Shown here piece after piece: positions 10,304 to 17,361 of a stretch of DNA of 43,223 nucleotides. Each line of letters opens with the position of its first letter. The first letter of the stretch is position 1. The position numbers and the translations under genes were made by a program. The notes below the pieces were generated by a model. That model was not told the DNA's origin, ran no database searches, and saw only the letters and a program-made list of their open reading frames with translations. The DNA comes from Lachnospiraceae bacterium (GTDB lineage Bacteria > Bacillota > Clostridia > Lachnospirales > Lachnospiraceae). The DNA lies in the NCBI GenBank assembly GCA_024680595.1, contig JAILCB010000042.1, positions 1 to 43,223 on the forward strand, in the 5' to 3' direction.

Positions 10304-11308
10304 TTAGCGAATCAGAATGTCGGATAAGCCGTATTTCTTTGCGATTTCCTCAACCTTACCCTCATCGTAGAGCTCGTTAATGGCTTCATTAATCTTTTCT
10401 GTGGCATCAGAGCCCTTGCGGAAAGCGATGCCATATTCCTGCTGGCCAAAGTTATTGTCCAGATTTACAACCATATCTGCATAATCTGTGCCTTCACCGA
10501 CCATGGCCAATGCGCAGACGCTGTCTACCAGCGCCAGATCCGCGGTTCCGGATTTGACCTCCATAAGGGCCTTTGCCATGGAATCCACAGGGGTGTAATT
10601 TACGCCGGCAAAGAATTCAGAAGGGGAAACCTCGACGGTCTCGTCATCGGGAATGCTGCCGTCCAGCTTGCCCTCTCCGGTGGAACCCTGCTCGGCAACT
10701 ACATTGAGGCCGGAAACATTCTTCATAATCTCCGCCTCTCTGTCTTTTTTCACCACAATAGCCTGGGTGTTGTAGAGATAGGGGGTGGTCATGCTCATAT
10801 TCTGCTTCCGCTCTTCGGTGATGCACATACCATTCCAGATGCAGTCAATATTCTTGGAATTGAGCTCGATTTCCTTGGAATCCCAGTTGATTTCGATGAA
10901 ATTGGGTTTGACACCCAGTTTTTCGCAGACAGCCTTGGTGAGCTCGGTATCAAAGCCGATGAGCTCTCCCTTTTCATCCTCGTAATTCATAGGGGCAAAC
11001 ATGGTGATTCCAACCACCATCTCTCCCTTGTCCTTGATATAGGCCCAATCGGAATCCTCTGCAGATGCGCTTTCGCTTGCTGCAGCCGCAGTGGATGCCG
11101 TTTCGGCGGAAGCCTTTGTATCCGCTGCAGGAGCCGCCTCGGATGCCGCGGGAGCCGCCTCGGATGCTGCGGGAGCCGCTTCGGATGCCGCGGGCTTGGC
11201 TTCAGATGCTGCCGCAGCCCCGGATGAAGAAGCGGCGGAACCGCATCCTGCCAGGGCGGTCAGGCTCAATATTGCTGCTGCCAGAATCGTAATTATCTTT
11301 TTCATCAT
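10304..11308 (-). CDS. Amino-acid ABC transporter substrate-binding lipoprotein with PAASEA repeat linker
   Basis: Lipobox LTALAGCGS, (AAPAASE)n linker, SBP family 3 core MVVGITMFAPMNYEDEKGELIGFDTELTKAVCEKLGV. Confidence 0.95.
   Translation of the reverse strand: MMKKIITILAAAILSLTALAGCGSAASSSGAAAASEAKPAASEAAPAASEAAPAASEAAPAADTKASAETASTAAAASESASAEDSDWAYIKDKGEMVVGITMFAPMNYEDEKGELIGFDTELTKAVCEKLGVKPNFIEINWDSKEIELNSKNIDCIWNGMCITEERKQNMSMTTPYLYNTQAIVVKKDREAEIMKNVSGLNVVAEQGSTGEGKLDGSIPDDETVEVSPSEFFAGVNYTPVDSMAKALMEVKSGTADLALVDSVCALAMVGEGTDYADMVVNLDNNFGQQEYGIAFRKGSDATEKINEAINELYDEGKVEEIAKKYGLSDILIR
11127..11215 (-). repeat. Tandem ~21-bp units encoding (A)APAASE linker
   Basis: Repeated gccgcctcggatgccgcggga units on + strand with minor variation. 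Confidence 0.85.
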
Positions 11309-11546
11309 ATCCTCCTTACAATAAATACCGTTACTCTATGATAACTTCCTCCCTGCCACAAGATGGATAACCCTTTGAAAATAGTCTTTGCCGAGGACAA
11401 AGAACCGGGAACTGTCTGAGTCCGTTCATTGGGCTTTTTCACAAGGTATCCACGGGCATTTCATTGACCCATTCCTATTTTCTCTGTGAGAACCGGGTCA
11501 GGTTTGAATTCCGGCATCGTGATGAAATCCGGAATCCTTAGTTTTT

Positions 11547-11660
11547 CCGAATGCGAAAAGGAGACGCATTTGGAAATCCCGCACTTCGTGCGGACCAGCC
11601 CATCGCTTCGCATGGGCTGGTAGTGTTCGGATTACGAATTTCCGATGAAATTCGTAATCC
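11547..11660 (+). repeat. Structured interspersed element, copy A (4 hairpins); a related hairpin at 11506-11540 may belong to it
   Basis: Aligns to copies B and C; ends in perfect 14-bp stem GGATTACGAATTTC-cgat-GAAATTCGTAATCC. Confidence 0.85.
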
Positions 11661-11696
11661 TATGACTTTTACAATTTAGCAAAGTACAGTGATAAC

Positions 11697-11724
11697 AGAA
11701 TAATACGATAAAAGATTTTGTCAA
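11697..11724 (-). promoter_or_regulatory. Putative promoter of the amino-acid ABC operon: TTGACA-16-TATTCT
   Basis: Minus-strand TTGACA = 11724-11719, TATTCT = 11702-11697; places copy A in the leader. Confidence 0.45.
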
Positions 11725-11751
11725 GTGGATAAATTGTACAAAATAAATACA

Positions 11752-11783
11752 AATCCCGCATGGAAGTGAGTCCATGCGGGATT
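11752..11783 (-). terminator. Perfect 13-bp hairpin, probable terminator of the thiT unit
   Basis: AATCCCGCATGGA-agtgag-TCCATGCGGGATT; T-rich tail (ttgtatttatttt) on the minus strand. Confidence 0.55.
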
Positions 11784-11870
11784 ATAACAAGTGCGGTCCC
11801 ATATTGTAGTTATCGGCACAGATATTCAGGGCAGGAATCTATACGGGAATACAGTCTGTCCTATGGTATA

Positions 11871-11987
11871 GTATTGCGAATTTCATCGGAAATTCGTAAT
11901 ACGTACCCGACCGGGTCCCTGCGAAGCAGGGCGTGTGTCCCGCGCGGAGCGCGGGATTTCCGAATGCGGTTCCTTGTCGCTTTCGGA
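11871..11987 (-). repeat. Structured interspersed element, copy B
   Basis: Reverse complement shares ATTACGAATTTCCGATGAAATTCG (24 nt identical) with copy A and CCGCATTCGGAAATCCCGC with copy C. Confidence 0.85.
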
Positions 11988-12059
11988 AAGTCATACTGTG
12001 TGACAAATATGGATTTTTCCGGCTAGGAATTGATAAAGGCTCCTATCCCGGCGCACAAG

Positions 12060-12758
12060 TTATCTATAGGATTCTGCTATACGGTTTATGGCATCCTTTA
12101 CAGGCGGTATGGCAATAATGATTAGGGTTATTACCATTTCGATAAGGATATAGCTGTAGTTATAGACGATTGGATATATGGCGGAGAGGGATGCCGGGAA
12201 ATTCTCCGGCATATATGACATCCAATAGAGATATCCGCCAATGGTGTGGAAAAGCCCCCTCGCCAGGCAGGCTACCACATATCCGATGACAAGGCCGTGC
12301 TTTTTCTTGAACCAAATCCCTGCTAAACCCAGGGCGGTGAAGGCGAAGAAATAGTCACAGCAGGTTTGGAAGGGGGTCAGGAAGTATTTGCCGCCGCTTT
12401 GCAGGAATTGCAGCAGACTGTATGAGAAGGCCGTGAGAATACCCACTTTGATACCGAATACGTAACCTACAAAGCAGATGAAGAACATGGAGAATAGGGT
12501 GACCTTGCCTCCGTAGGGGAGCTCGTAGCCGATGTAGGACGTGACATAGGCAACGGCCAGGGAGATGCCCGCAAAGGCTAGCTGTTTTGCTCCGATTTTT
12601 ATACCGCCCTGCTTTTTGTCTACAATGAATGCGATGAGCAGCATGGCTATGACGGCTATGACAGCTATCGCAATGTAGCCGACACTGGTGAGGGAGTAAC
12701 TGACGCTAACCGCACCGTCCTCGGCGACTTCGGTGGCTTCGTTGATGAAAGTTGACAT
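12060..12758 (-). CDS. thiT: Energy-coupled thiamine transporter ThiT
   Basis: Multi-TM S-component protein downstream of a TPP riboswitch; start moved to MSTFINEA behind AAAGGAGGAATTATT (ORF-track start 12818 lacks a convincing RBS). Confidence 0.9.
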   Translation of the reverse strand: MSTFINEATEVAEDGAVSVSYSLTSVGYIAIAVIAVIAMLLIAFIVDKKQGGIKIGAKQLAFAGISLAVAYVTSYIGYELPYGGKVTLFSMFFICFVGYVFGIKVGILTAFSYSLLQFLQSGGKYFLTPFQTCCDYFFAFTALGLAGIWFKKKHGLVIGYVVACLARGLFHTIGGYLYWMSYMPENFPASLSAIYPIVYNYSYILIEMVITLIIIAIPPVKDAINRIAESYR

Positions 12759-12890
12759 AATAATTCCTCCTTTTTGAGATGCTTGTGGTCTGGCGGCGGA
12801 AAACTGCCCTCCACACATGCTTTGAATCCGGTGGATTCTGCTTCCGTGGCTTTATGAGCCCTGGCTGCATACAAAAAAGAGGATGTTTTG

Positions 12891-13017
12891 CCTTCCCACG
12901 CTGGTATTATCCGGTTCGGGTCCGAGGGTTTACTGGGACGCTTTTATAAGGGCCCCTGTTCTCAGCCATTTGAACTGGGGCGGATTGGTGTCCGCCTCAG
13001 CCCTCCAGCTCCCCTGG
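12891..13017 (-). ncRNA. TPP (THI-element) riboswitch
   Basis: Minus strand: CAGGGGAGC ... GGCTGAGA ... ACCCGAACCGGATAATACCAGCGTGGGAA, matching the THI-box core; sits upstream of thiT. Confidence 0.93.
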
Positions 13018-13036
13018 CATCAATATTATTTGTGTC

Positions 13037-13066
13037 ATAATACTCCCTCCGGTTTAGGACTGTCAA
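13037..13066 (-). promoter_or_regulatory. Promoter of TPP riboswitch-thiT: TTGACA-18-TATTAT
   Basis: Minus-strand TTGACA (13066-13061) and TATTAT (13042-13037). Confidence 0.6.
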
Positions 13067-13116
13067 GCATGCGCCCCTTGATTATGAAAAATCCGTCACC
13101 GGGGGTCCTATGTCAG

Positions 13117-13320
13117 CCGCCCATACAGTATAGAAGAGTGTTAACCTCCTGCAGCGGCCAAGAAGAACCTGTTCACCCGCCCATATATCATAGAAGAGTC
13201 TGCCCGCACGGCCCCTTATCCGTTTCAACAATGAACCGCCCATATAGTTATAGAAGAGCGGCGACACGCGCCCTGGCCGCGGCCGTCAGTACGGAACCGC
13301 CCATATAGTATAGAAGAGCG
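13117..13320. repeat. Four 24-25 bp direct repeats in 60-bp phase, with 35-36 bp unique intervals (CRISPR-like or tandem-operator array; no cas genes in window)
   Basis: Repeats at 13117-13140, 13177-13200, 13236-13260, 13297-13320; consensus CCGCCCATAYAGTATAGAAGAGYG. Confidence 0.9.
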
Positions 13321-13347
13321 GGAGGTTTTGCAAAATGGCAAATAGGT

Positions 13348-13376
13348 TTGTAAAATAGCATAAAAAATGATAAAAT
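13348..13376 (+). promoter_or_regulatory. Putative promoter of the MBL nuclease gene: TTGTAA-17-TAAAAT
   Basis: TTGTAA 13348-13353, TAAAAT 13371-13376, directly after the last direct repeat. Confidence 0.5.
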
Positions 13377-13435
13377 GAATCGTACATTCTAAATCATAAG
13401 CGGACTGTCAGTTGAATAGATAAGGAGCGCTCATC

Positions 13436-15043
13436 ATGAAGCTAAACTTTATCGGAGCCTGTCATGAGGTGACGGGAAGCTGTCACTTCCTGGAGGCCTG
13501 CGGCAAGCATATGCTAGTAGACTACGGAATGGAACAGGGACAGCAGCGGTACGAGAATGCCCCTCTGCCAGTACCATATTCTGACATTGACTATATTTTC
13601 CTGACCCATGCCCATATTGATCACTCCGGGCTCCTGCCCCTGGCCTACGCCAAAGGCTTCCGGGGCACCATTTTTTCAACAGAACCCACGGCAAAGCTTT
13701 CCAGCATAATGCTGAGAGACAGTGCCCATATACAGATGTCCGAGGCCGAATGGAGAAACCGCAAGGCCAAAAGGGGGGCGGACTTTGAACATTATGAGCC
13801 GCTTTATACCATGGAGGACGCCGACGGGGCCATTAAGCTTTTCAAGAGCGTGCGCTATGGAGAAAAGGTCACAATCGATAAGGGGATCGAGGTCAGATTC
13901 ACCGATGTCGGCCATCTTTTGGGCTCTGCGGCAGTGGAGCTCTTCCTCACCGAAGGGGAAGTCACCAAAAAAATCGTCTTTTCCGGAGATGTGGGCAACC
14001 TCAATCAGCCTATCATCAAGGATCCGGAGCTGGTGAAGGAAGCGGACTACGTACTCATCGAGTCCACCTATGGAGAAAGGCTTCATTCCGACAGAAAAAT
14101 AGACTACATAGGAGATTTGACAAAGGTTCTGCAGAAGACCCTGGACCGGGGCGGAAATGTGGTCATTCCCTCCTTTGCGGTGGGCAGAACCCAGGAGCTT
14201 TTATATTTCCTGCGTGAGATTAAGGAAAAGGGACTGGTTCACGGGCATGACGACTTCCCGGTATATGTGGACTCACCCCTGGCGGTGGAGGCCACCAGTA
14301 TCTTTGTCAGGACATCCAGGGAATGCTATGACGATGATGCATTGGCATTGATTCATAGGGGGATTAATCCCATTTCCTGTCCTGATTTGAATCTCTCCAT
14401 TACCCCGGAGGATTCTAAAGCCATTAATTTTGATGATGAGCCCAAGGTCATTATCTCTGCTTCAGGCATGTGCGATGCCGGGCGTATTCGCCATCACCTC
14501 AAGCATAATCTGTGGCGGCCGGAATGTACCATCCTCTTTGTGGGATATCAATCCGTGGGAACCCTGGGCCGGGCCATCGTAGAGGGAGCGTCTGCTGTAA
14601 AGCTTTTTGGAGAGGACATCTCGATACGGGCAGAAGTGGAAACTCTGATAGGACTCAGCGGCCATGCGGACAAAAACGGCCTGCTCTCCTGGATGAAGGG
14701 CTTTGAAAAGAAGCCCTCCCAGGTTTTTGTAGTCCATGGCGATGATATGGTGACAGAGCACTTTGCGGAGACCCTGCAAAGCGAACTGGGACTCAAGGCC
14801 TACGCCCCCTTCAGCGGGACCAAATATAATCTATTGACCGGTGAGTTTGAATATATTGCTGAGGGAGTGCCGGTCGCCAAGAAGTCCAGGGCTGTCGGCA
14901 AGGCTGCCATGATCTTCGAGAAGCTCCTGAAAGCCGGGGAAAGGCTCCTTTCCATTATTCGGCACTATGAGCACGGCGCCAATAAGGATATTGCAAAGAT
15001 GACTAGAGAAATTAATTCCCTGGCAGATAAGTGGGACAAGTAA
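13436..15043 (+). CDS. MBL-fold metallo-hydrolase with beta-CASP / RNA-specificity domain
   Basis: THAHIDHSGLLP, SGDVGNLNQPI, ESTYGERLH, VIPSFAVGRTQELL, SASGMCDAGRIRHHLKHNL, LSGHADKNGLLSW. Confidence 0.95.
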   Translation: MKLNFIGACHEVTGSCHFLEACGKHMLVDYGMEQGQQRYENAPLPVPYSDIDYIFLTHAHIDHSGLLPLAYAKGFRGTIFSTEPTAKLSSIMLRDSAHIQMSEAEWRNRKAKRGADFEHYEPLYTMEDADGAIKLFKSVRYGEKVTIDKGIEVRFTDVGHLLGSAAVELFLTEGEVTKKIVFSGDVGNLNQPIIKDPELVKEADYVLIESTYGERLHSDRKIDYIGDLTKVLQKTLDRGGNVVIPSFAVGRTQELLYFLREIKEKGLVHGHDDFPVYVDSPLAVEATSIFVRTSRECYDDDALALIHRGINPISCPDLNLSITPEDSKAINFDDEPKVIISASGMCDAGRIRHHLKHNLWRPECTILFVGYQSVGTLGRAIVEGASAVKLFGEDISIRAEVETLIGLSGHADKNGLLSWMKGFEKKPSQVFVVHGDDMVTEHFAETLQSELGLKAYAPFSGTKYNLLTGEFEYIAEGVPVAKKSRAVGKAAMIFEKLLKAGERLLSIIRHYEHGANKDIAKMTREINSLADKWDK

Positions 15044-15056
15044 CAGGAGGGTATTT

Positions 15057-15557
15057 ATGAAGGTGATTGCTGCAGTAGATCAGAACTGGGCAATAGGCTT
15101 GGGAAATCAGCTTTTGGTCCGGATTCCTGCGGATCAGAAGTTTTTCCGCAAGGAAACCACCGGGAAAGTGGTGGTTATGGGGCGCAGGACCTTTGAGAGT
15201 TTTCCCAACGGCCAGGCGCTAAAGAATAGGACCAACATCGTGCTTTCCCAGAGGCTGGATTTCCATCCGGAGGGGGTTATTGTAGTTCGTAATCTATCCG
15301 AGCTGGAGAAGCTCCTGGGCAGATATGAAGATGATTCCGTATATTGCATTGGGGGCGCCCAGGTCTATAAGAGCCTCTTGCCTTATTGTGACACGGCTTT
15401 GATTACAAAGATTCAAAGAAAGTACGATGCAGACACTTACTTTCCCAACCTGGACCATATGCCGGAGGAATGGGTACTGACCGCCAAAAGTGACGAGCAG
15501 ACATATTTTGATTTGGAGTACTATTTTCTTCGATATGAGAGAAGAAAGGACGCATAA
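15057..15557 (+). CDS. folA: Dihydrofolate reductase
   Basis: MKVIAAVDQNWAIGLGNQLLVRIPADQKFFRKETTGKVVVMGRRTFESFP; YCIGGAQVYKSLLPYCDTALITKI. Confidence 0.96.
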   Translation: MKVIAAVDQNWAIGLGNQLLVRIPADQKFFRKETTGKVVVMGRRTFESFPNGQALKNRTNIVLSQRLDFHPEGVIVVRNLSELEKLLGRYEDDSVYCIGGAQVYKSLLPYCDTALITKIQRKYDADTYFPNLDHMPEEWVLTAKSDEQTYFDLEYYFLRYERRKDA

Positions 15558-15563
15558 GGCGGA

Positions 15564-17342
15564 ATGGAGAAATCTTATAGCAGGATAACTCTGCGTGAAA
15601 TATTGCATACAATAGGAGGTCAGGTGAAGGAATTCAAAAAGGATTCCTTTCTGACTCCTTTTTGTATGATTTTGGAGGTTATTCTGGAGATGGTGATTCC
15701 CCTTCTCATGGCCTCTATTATTGATGATGGCGTTATGAAGGGGGATATGGGGCATATCCTCATGGTGGGCGGATTTATGCTGGTTGCCGCCCTTTTGGGC
15801 CTTCTGGCAGGGATAATGGGCGGTGTCTTTGGCGCAAGGGCCTCTGCCGGACTGGCTAGGAACCTGCGCAGCGCTATGTTTGGTAATATTCAGAAATTCA
15901 GCTTTTCTAATATTGACAAGTATTCCACGGCAGGGCTTATTACCAGGCTTACTACAGACGTAACTAATGTCCAGAATGCCTATCAGATGATACTAAGGAT
16001 GTGCATGAGGGCGCCCATGTCCATCATTGTGGCCATGACCATGGCCTTTATCATTAGCCCCAGGCTGGCCCTTATTTACCTGGGGGCCGTGATTTTCCTG
16101 GGCATTTTTATTTTCTTCCTGATTAGCCGGGTCATGAAGTACTTTCAGGAGGTTTTCGAGCGGTATGATGACCTCAATGCCAGCGTTCAGGAGAATGTAT
16201 CCGGTATCCGGGTGGTTAAGGCCTATGTGAGGGAGGATTTTGAAAAGGACAAGTTTCGCAAGGCCTCCGAGAATATTTACCGTATGTTTGTGAAGGCGGA
16301 GAGGATGATTGTCCTTAATATGCCGGTTATGCAATTCACGGTATATGCGGTCATCCTCCTAATTAGCTGGTTTGGGGCCAGGATGATTGTCTACGGGGAT
16401 TTGACCACAGGCCAGATGATGAGCCTTTTGGCCTATTGCATGAATATTCTCATGAGTCTCATGATGCTGTCCATGATCTTTGTCATGGTTTCCATGTCCT
16501 CAGCCAGTGCCAAGAGGATTACGGAGGTGATTGAGGAGGAGTCGGCCTTGAAGAATCCGGCGATTCCGGTTATGGACGTGACGGATGGCAGTGTTCAGTT
16601 TGACCATGTCTGGTTCTCCTATAATGAGGATATAGAGAAGTCGGTATTAAAGGATATCTGTCTAGATATTCATTCGGGAGAGACCATTGGCGTCATTGGC
16701 GGCACCGGCAGCTCCAAGTCTTCCCTTGTGAATTTGATAAGCCGTCTCTATGACGTGACCCGGGGCTCGGTCCGGGTGGGAAATGTGGATGTGAGAGACT
16801 ATGATATGGAGGTGCTCCGGAATCAGGTGGCTGTAGTATTGCAAAAGAATGAGCTCTTCAGCGGTACCATTCTCGATAATCTGCGCTGGGGCAATGAAGA
16901 GGCCAGTGAAGAGGAGTGCCGGAGAGCCGCAGAGATCGCCTGTGCGGACGAATTCATTGAGCGGATGCCCGACAAGTATGAGACCCATATTGAGCAGGGG
17001 GGAACTAATGTTTCCGGCGGTCAGAAGCAGAGGCTGTGTATTGCCAGGGCCCTTTTAAAGAAACCCAAGATTCTTATCCTGGATGACTCTACCTCGGCTG
17101 TGGATACGGCAACGGACAAGAAGATTAGAGAAGGGCTTTCCAGGGAGCTGCCCCATATGACAAGGTTTATCATTGCCCAGAGGATTTCCAGCGTAGAAAA
17201 TGCCGACCGTATCATTGTCATGGAGGATGGACGGGTGAAGGGCTTTGATACCCATGAGAATTTGCTCCGGAATAATGAGCTTTACAGGGATGTCTACGAG
17301 TCTCAGAATAAGGGGACCGGGGATTTCGACGAGAAGAAATAA
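15564..17342 (+). CDS. ABC exporter half-transporter A (TMD-NBD, degenerate catalytic motifs)
   Basis: ABC membrane domain; Walker A variant GGTGSSKSS, signature VSGGQKQRLCIARA, Walker B ILILDDSTSAVD (D for E). Confidence 0.95.
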   Translation: MEKSYSRITLREILHTIGGQVKEFKKDSFLTPFCMILEVILEMVIPLLMASIIDDGVMKGDMGHILMVGGFMLVAALLGLLAGIMGGVFGARASAGLARNLRSAMFGNIQKFSFSNIDKYSTAGLITRLTTDVTNVQNAYQMILRMCMRAPMSIIVAMTMAFIISPRLALIYLGAVIFLGIFIFFLISRVMKYFQEVFERYDDLNASVQENVSGIRVVKAYVREDFEKDKFRKASENIYRMFVKAERMIVLNMPVMQFTVYAVILLISWFGARMIVYGDLTTGQMMSLLAYCMNILMSLMMLSMIFVMVSMSSASAKRITEVIEEESALKNPAIPVMDVTDGSVQFDHVWFSYNEDIEKSVLKDICLDIHSGETIGVIGGTGSSKSSLVNLISRLYDVTRGSVRVGNVDVRDYDMEVLRNQVAVVLQKNELFSGTILDNLRWGNEEASEEECRRAAEIACADEFIERMPDKYETHIEQGGTNVSGGQKQRLCIARALLKKPKILILDDSTSAVDTATDKKIREGLSRELPHMTRFIIAQRISSVENADRIIVMEDGRVKGFDTHENLLRNNELYRDVYESQNKGTGDFDEKK

Positions 17343-17361
17343 GATATAAAAAGGTAGACTT

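Noticed and set aside
11309-11730. T-box or known riboswitch in the amino-acid ABC leader
   Set aside because: No TGGnACCGCG-type antiterminator or other recognised aptamer core seen on the minus strand; only copy A and its flanking hairpin.
11871-11987. Copy B as a simple terminator of thiT
   Set aside because: Lacks a terminal T-run and matches copies A and C over the whole ~115 bp; the perfect hairpin at 11752-11783 is the better terminator.
13082-13267. Minus-strand ORF with recurring LFY-x-x-(M/W)-(A/G)-G motif every 20 aa
   Set aside because: It is the 60-bp repeat array read in frame; the same frame through the fourth repeat hits TGA, there is no RBS, and intervals encode unrelated residues. 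Treated as DNA repeats, not a repeat protein.
12883-13308. 141-aa plus-strand ORF
   Set aside because: Antisense to the TPP riboswitch and running through the repeat array; composition not protein-like.
13117-13320. Confident CRISPR-Cas call
   Set aside because: Only four imperfect 24-25 bp repeats and no cas gene in the window; reported as CRISPR-like only.
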